A DNA stretch of 64,000 nt, taken from contig NZ_LOHE01000037.1 of NCBI RefSeq assembly GCF_001559865.1, positions 186,001 to 250,000 on the forward strand, in the 5' to 3' direction. Made by a program: the position numbers and the translations under genes. Below, in pieces: positions 25,611 to 35,218 of this stretch. Under the pieces are notes generated by a model. The model saw only the letters and a program-made list of their open reading frames with translations, ran no database searches and had not been told where the DNA came from. This DNA is from Abyssisolibacter fermentans (GTDB taxonomy: Bacteria; Bacillota; Clostridia; Tissierellales; MCWD3). The stretch's first letter is position 1, and every line of letters starts with the position of its first letter.

Positions 25611-26261
25611 ATGAAACGTAAATCAAGGTTGTATAAATCTATAATGACGGAAGATAAAAAAATAAAAGATTATTTAAAAAATCCTACTTCAACAACTAGC
25701 ATTGGATTAATAGGAGTAACAAGTGGTGTAGGTGTTACCCATACACTTATAATGCTTGCTCAGTGTTTATCATCAAAATATAAAGTAGCAGTTTTGGAAT
25801 TAAATGAAACAGGGGCTTTTAAAGAAATATATAGAGCTACAAATGAGAATATATATTTAGAAAAAAATTATTTTACTTATAACAAGATTGATTACTATTG
25901 GGATATAGACTATTCGAGTTTTATCATGAAACATAAAGAAAAATATGATTTTATAATAATGGATTTTGGTAATTATAATGAACTAATAGATTTTGATGAA
26001 TTTATAAGAGCCGACAAAAGAGTCGTACTAGCTCATGGAATAGATTGGAAAATAAAAGAGCTTATTAATTTCTATAATGATACTCGCAGTGTAGATGTTA
26101 ATAGAAGTTGGATTTATTGTATTCCTTTTATAGAAGACAAATATTTAAAAGATATTAAACAGCTAGTTGATAACCCAATATATCATATACCTTTTAATAT
26201 GAACCCTTTTAAACCCAATAATGAAGTAAACAATTTTTTCGCAAAGATTATACTAAACTAA
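25611..26261 (+). CDS. ParA-like protein with lysine-less P-loop (2)
   Basis: 216 residues. ATG 25611 follows AAAAAGGAGAAATAAA. The ATPase-like core begins SIGLIGVTSGVGVTHTLIML: the same layout as the 24476 product, with Val where Lys is required. KYDFIIMDFGNYNE is the Walker B-like strand. It lacks the receiver-like N-terminal domain. Similar shared phrases (RADKRVVLAHGIDWK versus RADERIIVSGVKDWE) show that the two arose by duplication. No catalytic function is expected by itself. Confidence 0.65.
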   Translation: MKRKSRLYKSIMTEDKKIKDYLKNPTSTTSIGLIGVTSGVGVTHTLIMLAQCLSSKYKVAVLELNETGAFKEIYRATNENIYLEKNYFTYNKIDYYWDIDYSSFIMKHKEKYDFIIMDFGNYNELIDFDEFIRADKRVVLAHGIDWKIKELINFYNDTRSVDVNRSWIYCIPFIEDKYLKDIKQLVDNPIYHIPFNMNPFKPNNEVNNFFAKIILN

Positions 26262-26361
26262 CTCTATGCTATATCATCTTATGAAAAACTCTGATATTTA
26301 AAGCAAAATTGTAAGTTCTTAAATATGTAAATATATATTTCTACGAAAAGGAGGGGATTTT

Positions 26362-27339
26362 ATGGGATTTACTAAAAAGAAAAATAAAATGCGAAAACGT
26401 ATTATATTTGCACTAATACTTATATTTATTCTTTGTGGAGCAGTAGTGGGTGTGTATATCATGTATAATAAGCAAGTTCAAAAAGTACAAGAAGCATATA
26501 TAGAACAAATAGATGATTTAAGAATGCAACAATATAACCTAAAAAGAATGGTATTAACACCTATTTATGATATACCAGCTGGAACCAAAATAGAAGCTCA
26601 AATGGTTGAAGAAAAAGAAATGCTTTTAGATGTAAATAAAGAAAAACTTCTAACAAAAGATAACTTAGGTGATATAGCTGTAATTGATTTAAAAAGTGGT
26701 AATCCAATATTCAAAAGTATGATAACTACTGAAGATATTACTAAGGATTTGAGAGAGCAGGAATTTAACATGCTTTTGTTACAGAGTAACTTAAAAAAAG
26801 ACAAGTATTTTGATGTAAGAATAGGCTATGCTAATGGAGATGATTATATTGTTATAAGTAAAAAGAAAGTTAGAAATATTGATTTGTCAAAAAATATAGT
26901 ATGGCTGTGGCTTGATGAAGAAGAAATAATGACTATAAATAGTGCAATAGTTGATGCTTATCTAAATAAAGGTACTAAGCTTTATGTTGTTACATATGTA
27001 GAGCCTAATATACAGAAAGCATCAGTACCTAACTATCCTGTAAAGATAAATGTTTTAAATATAATGAAAAGTAATCCTAATATTTTAAAGCTTGCTAAAA
27101 CTTCATTAAGTGAACAAGTTCGATTACAGCTAGACAATAGATTATTACAACTGAAGCCAGAGGATATATCAAATGTAAATGCAGGAGTATCACAAGAGGT
27201 TAATAAGAGAAGTGAAAAGATAAGCGAGCAAAAGCAAAGAGTCCAAGCTGAGTTGGAATCAGATGATATTCAAGAGGGGGCTAAGGAGAAGGATGATAAA
27301 AAAGGAAGTAAAAAAAGTGGAGCCTTTGATAAAAAATAA
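26362..27339 (+). CDS. CpaB/RcpC-like SAF-domain protein
   Basis: 325 residues with ribosome site AAAAGGAGGGG. TM anchor about 15-35 (IIFALILIFILCGAVVGVYI), a short coiled segment, then a SAF domain (about 58-125: LTPIYDIPAGTKIEAQMVEE and IAVIDLKSGNPIFKSM). The C-terminal about 60 residues are charged and low in complexity. CpaB/RcpC proteins gate or stabilise the Tad secretion path across the envelope. In a single-membrane organism it probably lies in the wall zone. It defines module B as a Tad-type machine. Confidence 0.75.
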   Translation: MGFTKKKNKMRKRIIFALILIFILCGAVVGVYIMYNKQVQKVQEAYIEQIDDLRMQQYNLKRMVLTPIYDIPAGTKIEAQMVEEKEMLLDVNKEKLLTKDNLGDIAVIDLKSGNPIFKSMITTEDITKDLREQEFNMLLLQSNLKKDKYFDVRIGYANGDDYIVISKKKVRNIDLSKNIVWLWLDEEEIMTINSAIVDAYLNKGTKLYVVTYVEPNIQKASVPNYPVKINVLNIMKSNPNILKLAKTSLSEQVRLQLDNRLLQLKPEDISNVNAGVSQEVNKRSEKISEQKQRVQAELESDDIQEGAKEKDDKKGSKKSGAFDKK

Positions 27340-27994
27340 ATTAGGATTTTTTGGAACATACAAATGCGATATTATAAATTATCTATCAAGAATTCTAAGC
27401 AAATTAGATAAAAAAGTAGCCGTGATTGATGCAAGTATTGAGCAGACAATGCGTTATTGTATACCACAAACATATGACGGCAACTATGTATCATATAGAA
27501 GTGTTGATTTTTATATAAATTGTCAAGCTGAAAAAAGTTTTATCAATGTTACATTTGATGATTATGACGTTATACTGATAGACTTTGGATTTAATAAATC
27601 GTTGTTAGACAAGCTATATGATTGTACGGGAATATTTTTAATATCTGATTTTCAAAGGTATAATATTCAACGTATAAGAGCTTTTACAAATGATTTAAAA
27701 GATGAGTCTTCTATAATTAGAATTTATAGAGATATGGTTGATAGTAAGATTGATAGCAAATATATAGATAGCTATTTAAATATAGATAACTTTGAGGTTA
27801 TAGCAAAATACGAATTTGAGTTAGAACCACAGGATTATAAAAGTAATATTGAATTTCAGTATAATGATATATTTAAATTTAAAGATTTATCGAAATACTA
27901 CAAAGATATGTTAAATGATATTATTAGCGAGTATTTCCAAATTGAAAAAAAACAAATTCTCAAAGCAGCAAAGCTTGCTGAAAGGGGGAAGTGA
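27293..27994 (+). CDS. ParA-like protein without any P-loop (3)
   Basis: 233 residues if ATG 27293 is used; GTG 27317 (AAGGAAG site at 27301) and ATG 27263 are alternatives. It overlaps the end of the SAF gene. The core KLGFFGTYKCDIINYLSRIL takes the place of the P-loop but has neither Gly-Lys nor Thr pair; DDYDVILIDFGFNKS is a Walker B-like strand. It looks like a third, more decayed ParA relative kept as a structural partner. I infer the family only from order and strand pattern. Confidence 0.5.
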   Translation: MIKKEVKKVEPLIKNKLGFFGTYKCDIINYLSRILSKLDKKVAVIDASIEQTMRYCIPQTYDGNYVSYRSVDFYINCQAEKSFINVTFDDYDVILIDFGFNKSLLDKLYDCTGIFLISDFQRYNIQRIRAFTNDLKDESSIIRIYRDMVDSKIDSKYIDSYLNIDNFEVIAKYEFELEPQDYKSNIEFQYNDIFKFKDLSKYYKDMLNDIISEYFQIEKKQILKAAKLAERGK

Positions 27995-27995
27995 T

Positions 27996-28811
27996 TTGCA
28001 GGTAGCATTTTGGAGCGTTGTACATGGACAAGCGAGTACTACAAGTAACATGATAGCGGTTTCATTGATGACAGCGCTAGAATATAGAATGAAGCTTTTG
28101 ATAACACATAATCATTTTGAAAAAAGTACTCTTGAAAGTAGTTTAATAAATAGAAGGTACTTAAAAAAGGGATTAACTGACCTAGAAGATACAGGTATAG
28201 ATGCATTGAGCAGATTCGTCAAGTTTAATAACATTGACAAAGATAGCATAGTGAACTATACAACAACACTGTTGAAGAATAGATTAGATTTACTAATTGG
28301 TACATCAAACACAAATAGAGAATTGTATTTTAATAACTTAGGAAAAATCATACAAACAATATTTAATTCAGCACAAGAATACTATGACATTTTATTTATC
28401 GATGTTTGTTCAGGCTATAATGAGCTTTCACGAAAAATAGTAGACGAATCAGATTTAGTTGTAGTAAATCTCAATCAAAATATTAATGTATTAGACGATT
28501 TTTTTCAAAATCATAAAGATTTATTAGATAAATGTGTTGTATTAATCAGTATGTATGATGATAATTCAAGGTTTAACTACAAAATGATTAGTAGAAAATA
28601 TGGTTTAAAAAAAGGTATAGGATTAATTCCTTATTGTAGAGAATTTGGGGATGCATGCAACGAAGGAAAAGCAGTAGATTTTTTCATGAGAAATCTAAGG
28701 GCTAATAAGGATGACAGCAATTATTACTTTATAAAAGAGGTAAGAAAGTCTGTACAGATGATATTAGAAAAAATAGATATTGATATTAGTCTGAAAAAGA
28801 TAGGTGATTAA
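27996..28811 (+). CDS. ParA-like protein with S-T-T P-loop (4)
   Basis: 271 residues from TTG 27996, which fits AAAGGGGGAAG and follows the previous stop by one base. It begins QVAFWSVVHGQASTTSNMIA: a ParA-type first strand and loop with Ser in place of the catalytic Lys, a form seen in Firmicutes Tad-like loci. EYYDILFIDVCSGYNE is the Walker B-like strand. It directly precedes the CpaF-like ATPase, as TadZ precedes TadA, and may be its docking partner. Confidence 0.65.
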   Translation: MQVAFWSVVHGQASTTSNMIAVSLMTALEYRMKLLITHNHFEKSTLESSLINRRYLKKGLTDLEDTGIDALSRFVKFNNIDKDSIVNYTTTLLKNRLDLLIGTSNTNRELYFNNLGKIIQTIFNSAQEYYDILFIDVCSGYNELSRKIVDESDLVVVNLNQNINVLDDFFQNHKDLLDKCVVLISMYDDNSRFNYKMISRKYGLKKGIGLIPYCREFGDACNEGKAVDFFMRNLRANKDDSNYYFIKEVRKSVQMILEKIDIDISLKKIGD

Positions 28812-30674
28812 ATGGCGAATCTTGTTATTATTATCATTATAATTTTAGCTGTATGTGGTTTTATATACAAATATTTCAGTCGGGTTAAAAAATGGAGTGG
28901 TTATCATATTGATGAAGATAAATACAATATAAATGTCTTGACTGAATACATTAAAGACACATTCAACGATATATTAAAAACCAACTTATATGAGATGAAT
29001 ATATCAAAGGATGAGTTTAATAAGAGGATGCAAAATAGAAATCAACTTAGAAAAGCCCTCAAAAGCTGTACATATGGAGATTTAAATGCAAAAAACTATG
29101 TAAAAGCTTTCATCAAAGATATATTGGTCAAATCATATAATATTGACGAATCAAATATAAATAAGGTTATAAATTTTAACAGTCCCAGAGAATTATCTGT
29201 GCAAGATAAGTTTGAAATTATGTTGTATGTGTACAAAAAAAGATTAGGCTATAAGGCATTAGAGCGGATTATAGTAGATAACGAATTAGATGTATTGAAA
29301 CAAACAGATGATGGACAGGTTTATGTAATTTCAAAAGAAGAAATCGAAAAGCTTTATTATAAAAAAATAAAGAGGATTGACAATTTTGAAGACAAGCTCA
29401 ATATAATCGTCCAGCGTATATACCAAAGATACAAGGGGTATGGTGTTATAGATGAAATAAGAGATATGAAAATAGACGGTGTTTCAGGAGGTGTTTCTGG
29501 TATACCATCAACCTTCCATGAGAAAGTTGATTTCAACATGGATATTAATCTCATAAGAGCTCTACCGTTTAGTCATGATTCTGTTTGGATATTTTTTAAA
29601 GGTAAGACAATTCATCTGTCATTTTTATCCTTTGGATCGCAAAATGAGTTGATTAGAGTATGTAAAAACATATATAGGTACAATAATCCAGGACAATTGT
29701 CAGAGAGTAATGGTTACAAGATAAATGAAATGAAGGACGGAAGTCGTGTAGTTGTTGCAAGACCGCCTTTTGCGGAGAGTTGGGTATTTTTTGTTAGAAA
29801 ATTTGATAGTATACAAAATCAAAACATAGAAGATTTAGTAGTAGATAAAAACAATAAATTACCTATTGACTTCATTCAATGGATTATAAAAGGGTGTAGT
29901 ATTACAGCTGTTACGGGTAGTCAAGGAACAGGTAAAACTACATTGCTTATGTCAATCATCAAGTTTATCGATCCAACTTATACTTTGCGTATACAAGAAA
30001 TGGCTTTTGAGTTACACCTAAGAAAGATATATCCATATAGAAATATTTTGACTCTTAGAGAAACTACAACAATTTCAGGACAAGAAGGACTAGATTTACA
30101 GAAAAAGACTGATGGTACAGTAAATATATTAGGTGAGGTAGCGACAGCGGGAGTAGCTTCGTGGATGATTCAGATGGCACAAGTAGCATCACTATTTACA
30201 TTATTTACACACCATGCTAAAACTGCTGAAAACTTGATTGTATCTCTAAGGAATAATCTATTACAGACGGGTATTTTTAACAATGAAGGCGTAGCAGAAC
30301 AACAAGTAGCTGAGGTCATCAACTTCGATATACACTTAAGCAAGGATATAAGCGGACATAGATATATAGAACGAATTACTGAAATAGTACCTCTTACACA
30401 ACACTGTGATTATCCTCAAGCTTATAAACATGCAAAAAATCATGATGAAAAGATTGATATGTTTATGGATACAATGGGAGAATTTTTTAACAGAATGACA
30501 GATAGAAAGAAATTCGAGACAAGAGATATTGTAGTGTGGGATAACGGAGAATTTAAGCCAGGCAAAGCTATAACTAAGTATACTTATGACAAATTGTGTA
30601 ATCACATGAAAGAGGCTGGTAGACTTAAATTCAATGATTTTTTAGTTACTAATTGGGGGAAGCTTTATGAGTAA
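28812..30674 (+). CDS. Second CpaF/TadA-type ATPase, membrane-anchored
   Basis: 620 residues, with an N-terminal TM (NLVIIIIIILAVCGFIY), unlike TadA at 13856. The motor domain has VTGSQGTGKTTLLMSII (Walker A, Lys375), a Walker B-like VNILGEVATAG and a His box region TLFTHHAKTAENLIVSLRNN. The catalytic Glu in GEVA is kept. ATG directly follows the previous stop, with AGGTGA as site. The extra N-terminal about 200 residues and anchor suggest a different docking mode. It should power module B. Confidence 0.85.
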   Translation: MANLVIIIIIILAVCGFIYKYFSRVKKWSGYHIDEDKYNINVLTEYIKDTFNDILKTNLYEMNISKDEFNKRMQNRNQLRKALKSCTYGDLNAKNYVKAFIKDILVKSYNIDESNINKVINFNSPRELSVQDKFEIMLYVYKKRLGYKALERIIVDNELDVLKQTDDGQVYVISKEEIEKLYYKKIKRIDNFEDKLNIIVQRIYQRYKGYGVIDEIRDMKIDGVSGGVSGIPSTFHEKVDFNMDINLIRALPFSHDSVWIFFKGKTIHLSFLSFGSQNELIRVCKNIYRYNNPGQLSESNGYKINEMKDGSRVVVARPPFAESWVFFVRKFDSIQNQNIEDLVVDKNNKLPIDFIQWIIKGCSITAVTGSQGTGKTTLLMSIIKFIDPTYTLRIQEMAFELHLRKIYPYRNILTLRETTTISGQEGLDLQKKTDGTVNILGEVATAGVASWMIQMAQVASLFTLFTHHAKTAENLIVSLRNNLLQTGIFNNEGVAEQQVAEVINFDIHLSKDISGHRYIERITEIVPLTQHCDYPQAYKHAKNHDEKIDMFMDTMGEFFNRMTDRKKFETRDIVVWDNGEFKPGKAITKYTYDKLCNHMKEAGRLKFNDFLVTNWGKLYE

Positions 30675-32661
30675 TACAAGTATAATACTTATTGGCGCTA
30701 CGTTTATAATACTAATAATCGCAGGAGCTATAATACTAGTAAACAGTCAAAAGAAAAAAAGCAGCAATATGAAAGCTAAAATAAAAAGTCAAAACGATTT
30801 TTTATATACCTCATATATATTTTTTAGTAAATATACATTGACTAAGAAATATATTCAGAGAGTCAGATTGAGATTAGAGCTAATGGAGCTTTCGGATAAT
30901 TGGACGATAAATAGAAAAACTATGAAATTTACATATATCTCCTTAGGATTATCTTTAGGATTGTTTTTAGTGATGATGACTATAGATTTAAGTTTCTACT
31001 ATTTTATAATATCAGTGTTCACTATTTATATAGTGCATAATCAAATATTAAAGTTATTGATAGATAGGATTGAAAACAAAATACTTATGCAATTTGAGAA
31101 ATACTTGGGAGATATCAGACATCATTTTCATGGACATGGAATGATAGATGAAGCAATATATGATTCAATAAATGAGAGTGATTATGAGATATCCTTACAC
31201 GCTACCAGAATGTATGAAGTGCTAACATCTGATGATGTAGAGAGTAATTTGGACAAGTATAACGATATGATGCCTAATAAATATTTTAGAACTTTTCTAG
31301 CACTATGTTATCTAGTACAAAAATTTGGGGATAAAGTAGTAGATGGTAAATCGATGTTTCTAACAAATCTTAATTACTTAAAGCAGGAGATAAATTTAGA
31401 GTTCTTGAAAAGGAAAAAAATAGATTATCTATTCAAAAGTTTATCAATAATAGCAATTGTACCAATATTTCTTATTAAGCCTATTGAAAAATGGGCAATA
31501 TCTAATATGCCAGACTTGGTGTATTACTATAGCGGTGCGTATGGGTTTGTTGTCCAGATAGTGATATTTTTAATTGTATTATTAAGCTATCAAATGATTA
31601 ACAAAATGCAGAGTAGTGATGATAATGTCAGTCAAATATCAAACCACATAGAAGAAGCCTTACTTAAAAATAATAAGATTTCTGAGCTAATGGATAGAGT
31701 AATAGAGAAACAATATAGTAAATCAATCAAAGTTGGTAAACTACTAAAAACCGTAGGTTATAGAGCGAATATAGAACATTTTTATTTAAAAAGGATACTA
31801 TGGACAATTTTTGGATTTGTATTGAGCTTTATGATATTTTTAAACATACATTTAATTAGCAGGCATAATATTTTGAATTCACAAAATATCGACGGAGGTG
31901 AAGTACAACAAAATACACTAAGTGAAGCTATAGATAGAGAATATATACTAAAGTATTCAGGGCAAAATCCAAGCTTTAATGATATTAGAAATGATTTAAA
32001 AAAATCAGTTAATATTAGGGATTCAACAATTATAGCTATAACCGCTAAGCGGATATTGACTAAGCTAGATAAATACGATAGTCACTACTTTAAGTGGTGG
32101 GAGTTATTAATCAGTGTACTGTTTGCTTTACTATTTTATAACATTCCATACTGGATAATATTATTTAGGAAAAAAATCGTTCAGATGAATATGGAAGATG
32201 AAGTTATGCAGTTTCATACTATTATTCTTATGTTGATGCATATAGAAAGGATTGCAGTTGAGGATATCTTGACTTGGATGGAGCAGTTTTCAAATACATT
32301 CAAAAGTTCAATAAGTAGATGCATAAATGATTTTGAGTATGGTGACTATCAGGCACTTGAGCAATTAAAGATAGACGAACCATTTTTACCATTTGTAAGA
32401 ATAGTAGAGAATTTACAATCTGCAAGCGACAAGATTTCAATTGCACAAGCATTCGATGAGTTAAAAATCGAGAGAGGTTTCTACCAACAAAAGAGGAAGC
32501 AAGACAATGAAATTATGGTTAATAAAAAAGGTATGTGGGGAAAGCTGATTGCTTTTGCACCAATGATGTTAGCGTTATTACTCTACACAATATTGCCGTT
32601 TATACTTATTAGTATAAAACAGCTGACAGGTTATTCTGATCAATTAAAAGATATTATGTAA
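30667..32661 (+). CDS. Long T2SSF-like platform protein of module B
   Basis: 664 residues, starting 8 bases inside the ATPase gene. Hydrophobic spans near 5-25, 85-125, 255-310, 370-395, 480-500 and 620-645 suggest two TadB/TadC-like halves in one chain: a cytoplasmic helical part (YLGDIRHHFHGHGMIDEAIY) recurs in the second half as MLMHIERIAVEDILTWMEQF. This would replace the TadB-TadC pair of module A. Assignment rests on topology and gene order more than on clear motifs. Confidence 0.6.
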   Translation: MSNTSIILIGATFIILIIAGAIILVNSQKKKSSNMKAKIKSQNDFLYTSYIFFSKYTLTKKYIQRVRLRLELMELSDNWTINRKTMKFTYISLGLSLGLFLVMMTIDLSFYYFIISVFTIYIVHNQILKLLIDRIENKILMQFEKYLGDIRHHFHGHGMIDEAIYDSINESDYEISLHATRMYEVLTSDDVESNLDKYNDMMPNKYFRTFLALCYLVQKFGDKVVDGKSMFLTNLNYLKQEINLEFLKRKKIDYLFKSLSIIAIVPIFLIKPIEKWAISNMPDLVYYYSGAYGFVVQIVIFLIVLLSYQMINKMQSSDDNVSQISNHIEEALLKNNKISELMDRVIEKQYSKSIKVGKLLKTVGYRANIEHFYLKRILWTIFGFVLSFMIFLNIHLISRHNILNSQNIDGGEVQQNTLSEAIDREYILKYSGQNPSFNDIRNDLKKSVNIRDSTIIAITAKRILTKLDKYDSHYFKWWELLISVLFALLFYNIPYWIILFRKKIVQMNMEDEVMQFHTIILMLMHIERIAVEDILTWMEQFSNTFKSSISRCINDFEYGDYQALEQLKIDEPFLPFVRIVENLQSASDKISIAQAFDELKIERGFYQQKRKQDNEIMVNKKGMWGKLIAFAPMMLALLLYTILPFILISIKQLTGYSDQLKDIM

Positions 32662-32679
32662 AAAAGGGGAGATAGAATC

Positions 32680-33147
32680 ATGGAAAATTCAGTTAAAGCA
32701 ATTATCATAGGAGCTTCAATAGCTATCACTATGGTTATAGTATCAGTTGGGTTTTATATTCTGAGACAGGGACAAGATGCAGCAAGAAACACAAGCGAAA
32801 AAATTTCAAATATGAACACACAAATAGCAGAATCAGATTATACAATGTACGATGGATTAGATATTTCAGGCTCTGAAGTAGTAAACGTTTTGAACAAATT
32901 CAAGAATCAGTATATAGGAATCAGAGTAGAAACAGGTAAAAAAAGTACAGGTACATGGTACATTTATGATGTAACTATTGATGATGACACTGCAAATGTT
33001 GGAAAAAAATCAACAAATAAAATATCCAATGTTATTGACGAAACAAAAAATGAATATATAAATCCAAATGGTAGATTTACGGGAAAAGTATATCGTGATG
33101 AAAATGGTGCTATATCAGCACTGGAATTTATACAGAATACTAAATAG
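32680..33147 (+). CDS. Pilin-like protein of module B
   Basis: 155 residues with site AAAAAGGGGAGA. A short N-terminus (MENSVKA) precedes one long hydrophobic helix IIIGASIAITMVIVSVGFYI, then a 120-residue polar domain with Gly/Asn/Thr-rich ends. No classical G^xxxxE prepilin site is seen, so processing is uncertain. It lies right after the platform gene and before a terminator-like hairpin at 33157, as expected for a highly expressed fibre subunit. No family recognised. Confidence 0.6.
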   Translation: MENSVKAIIIGASIAITMVIVSVGFYILRQGQDAARNTSEKISNMNTQIAESDYTMYDGLDISGSEVVNVLNKFKNQYIGIRVETGKKSTGTWYIYDVTIDDDTANVGKKSTNKISNVIDETKNEYINPNGRFTGKVYRDENGAISALEFIQNTK

Positions 33148-33156
33148 TGTAGCATC

Positions 33157-33196
33157 GCTTCAAGTGGGGTAGCACTTTCACTTGAAGCTTGTTTTT
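33157..33196 (+). terminator. Hairpin after the pilin-like gene
   Basis: GCTTCAAGTG (33157-33166) pairs perfectly with CACTTGAAGC (33179-33188), followed by TTGTTTTT. It is a good intrinsic terminator inside the operon; partial termination would make more pilin-like mRNA than mRNA for the genes downstream. Confidence 0.8.
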
Positions 33197-33231
33197 ATAA
33201 GTAGAGGTATCAATACAAAGGTGGTTTTAAT

Positions 33232-33627
33232 ATGTCGGAAAACATAGCAAGTTTTCTATACAGGGTTTCAATGTATCTCTTGTTTATATTCGCTATATCA
33301 TTTTTTTTAATCATGTATAGAAGTAGTGTAACCGCTATAGAAGTTGTTAAAGAAGATTTAAACAATGATAAGGCTCTTTATGAAAGTAATTTTAACTTTG
33401 AAGATTATCATGTAATTGGAGCTGACATAATTAGCTCAATAATAATCGGACTGGATAAGGATATCGTTGTCGATGGAGTATTAATAAGAAAAGATGAGAA
33501 ATTTAATGATTTGTTAAAAGATGAAGCACTTAACTCTTTAGTTACAAGACCTAATGATATATATGATGTAAAAAACGATATAAATAGTAATGGGTTGATT
33601 ACAAGGATAATATTCAGTAAAAGATAG
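33232..33627 (+). CDS. Small anchored module B protein (131 aa)
   Basis: 131 residues with site AAAGGTGG. TM about 13-33 (MYLLFIFAISFFLIMYR), then an about 95-residue outside domain. No cysteines, no known domain. Its size, single N-terminal helix and place after the pilin-like gene suit a minor pilin-like component. I do not recognise it. Confidence 0.55.
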   Translation: MSENIASFLYRVSMYLLFIFAISFFLIMYRSSVTAIEVVKEDLNNDKALYESNFNFEDYHVIGADIISSIIIGLDKDIVVDGVLIRKDEKFNDLLKDEALNSLVTRPNDIYDVKNDINSNGLITRIIFSKR

Positions 33628-33638
33628 GTGGTGATATC

Positions 33639-34178
33639 ATGGAGGGTTCATTAAGTAAGATTGTTGCAATTATAGTTGCTTGCGTCATCTTTTTTATATA
33701 TCCTATTATGACTATGTTTGAAAGACAAGATGATACAAGCAGAGTCTTTGTTCTTTCTGAGACTACAAAATTTGTTGACTCTGTGAGAAATCTTGGTTAT
33801 ATCAGTCCAAATATGTATCAAGAGTTCGTAAATAAGCTTTTAGCTACCAATAATATATATGATATACAAATGGAGCATCGTCATAGAAAGATAGATCCAG
33901 TTTATGGTGACCCTACAAATGTTGCTAGCTTTAAAGATGATATTGGTGTCAATTTTTCAGCATTTTATACAGATGATATTATGAAAGTACTCTTTCCAAA
34001 TTCACATTCAAGCAATAATAAATATACATTTTCAAAAGGTGATTATTTCATGGTAAGAGTAGTAAACAAAAATAAAACAGTTGCAACAAAAATAAAGGAA
34101 ATGTTATATAACGCTGATTTTGACAATGCACAAATATACATAGCTTATGGAGGTATGGTGAAAAATGAAAATTACTGA
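33639..34178 (+). CDS. Small anchored module B protein (179 aa)
   Basis: 179 residues with AGGTGGTGA just before ATG. The N-terminus MEGSLSKIVAIIVACVIFFI holds one TM helix, with a type III-like short basic start. The outside part has MYQEFVNKLLATNNIYDIQM and a C-terminal alpha/beta stretch. Its stop overlaps the next start by 14 bases. Probably a minor pilin-like subunit; no family recognised. Confidence 0.55.
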   Translation: MEGSLSKIVAIIVACVIFFIYPIMTMFERQDDTSRVFVLSETTKFVDSVRNLGYISPNMYQEFVNKLLATNNIYDIQMEHRHRKIDPVYGDPTNVASFKDDIGVNFSAFYTDDIMKVLFPNSHSSNNKYTFSKGDYFMVRVVNKNKTVATKIKEMLYNADFDNAQIYIAYGGMVKNENY

Positions 34179-35121
34179 CCTAGCGATTCTTTTTGTCATT
34201 ATAACATTTCCCTTTGTTTTTCTACTAAACCTCAGGTGTGATAATTTAGAACTAGCTGCATATAAAAAAATGGAGCTTAACAGAGTATTAGATTGTGCAG
34301 TAGAAGATGGTGTTAATGATTTAGTAAATGTAGGAGGAGACAAACGGGTTGTCATTAGCAAAGACAGAGCTTTGCAATCCTTCTATAACTCACTTTTTAT
34401 TAACCTTGATGTAATAGGTAATGAGATTGCACAGAGAAAAATAACGGGATATATACCCGTTATAGCAGTAGTTGATTATGATGGTTTTTATATTTTATCA
34501 AACGACGAGTATGCAGATAAAGATGGATACAAGATAATAAGTCCAATGTGGAAAGAAAAAATGCCATATAGCAAAGTATACGAAAATTATGTTATAAGCT
34601 TCACATTAAATGAAAATGTAAAGATTTATGACATATTGACAGGGGAGTACTATAGTGATTCGTATAAGGATTTAAAAAGTACTATTAGTAGTGAAATAAT
34701 ACAGAATGATTCTTTGTTCGAAGAAGTTAGAAGACGAACGATAATTGAAGCTCTAAAAAGAGAAATAAACTATAGAATAAATAAACATAATGAAGTAGCG
34801 AGACAGTTTGGTATAACCTACAATTTTTCTTTGCCAGTAATTAACGATGAAGATTGGTATAACACTGTTGACGATATTAGTATGATAGTTTTCTTTCAAG
34901 GCTTTCCTATAGGAGTAGGGAATGAAAGGTATAACAGCTATGCACTTGGTGGAGCAAGAGTAGTAAAACCAATAAAATTTTATATTCAAACAGACGTTTC
35001 AGGTTTAGAGTATTATCACAAAGATGGATGTCCTAAGCTGAAAACAAAATCAATAGCTGAGGAAAGTCAAATTAACTGTGCTAAGAAGGGTGCTTTACCT
35101 TGTCCAGTTTGCAAGCCATAA
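34165..35121 (+). CDS. Anchored module B protein with YHxxGC/CxxC tail
   Basis: 318 residues. One N-terminal TM (about 5-22, LAILFVIITFPFVFLLNL), a mixed alpha/beta extracytoplasmic part of about 260 residues, and a C-terminal module YYHKDGCPKL, then GALPCPVCKP at the very end. The Cys/His pattern (YHxxGC and CxxC about 30 residues later) is the one repeated in the 21055 pseudopilin and likely binds Zn or another metal or forms disulfides outside the cell. It links modules A and B. It is the last gene before a new promoter. Confidence 0.6.
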   Translation: MKITDLAILFVIITFPFVFLLNLRCDNLELAAYKKMELNRVLDCAVEDGVNDLVNVGGDKRVVISKDRALQSFYNSLFINLDVIGNEIAQRKITGYIPVIAVVDYDGFYILSNDEYADKDGYKIISPMWKEKMPYSKVYENYVISFTLNENVKIYDILTGEYYSDSYKDLKSTISSEIIQNDSLFEEVRRRTIIEALKREINYRINKHNEVARQFGITYNFSLPVINDEDWYNTVDDISMIVFFQGFPIGVGNERYNSYALGGARVVKPIKFYIQTDVSGLEYYHKDGCPKLKTKSIAEESQINCAKKGALPCPVCKP

Positions 35122-35218
35122 AATAAAAAGTAGGATAGGGAAATTTGTATTATTTTATAGTATTTATTTCTACCAGTAGCGATGAAAATCATATTGATTA
35201 ATTGAATAAAGCAAGGGT

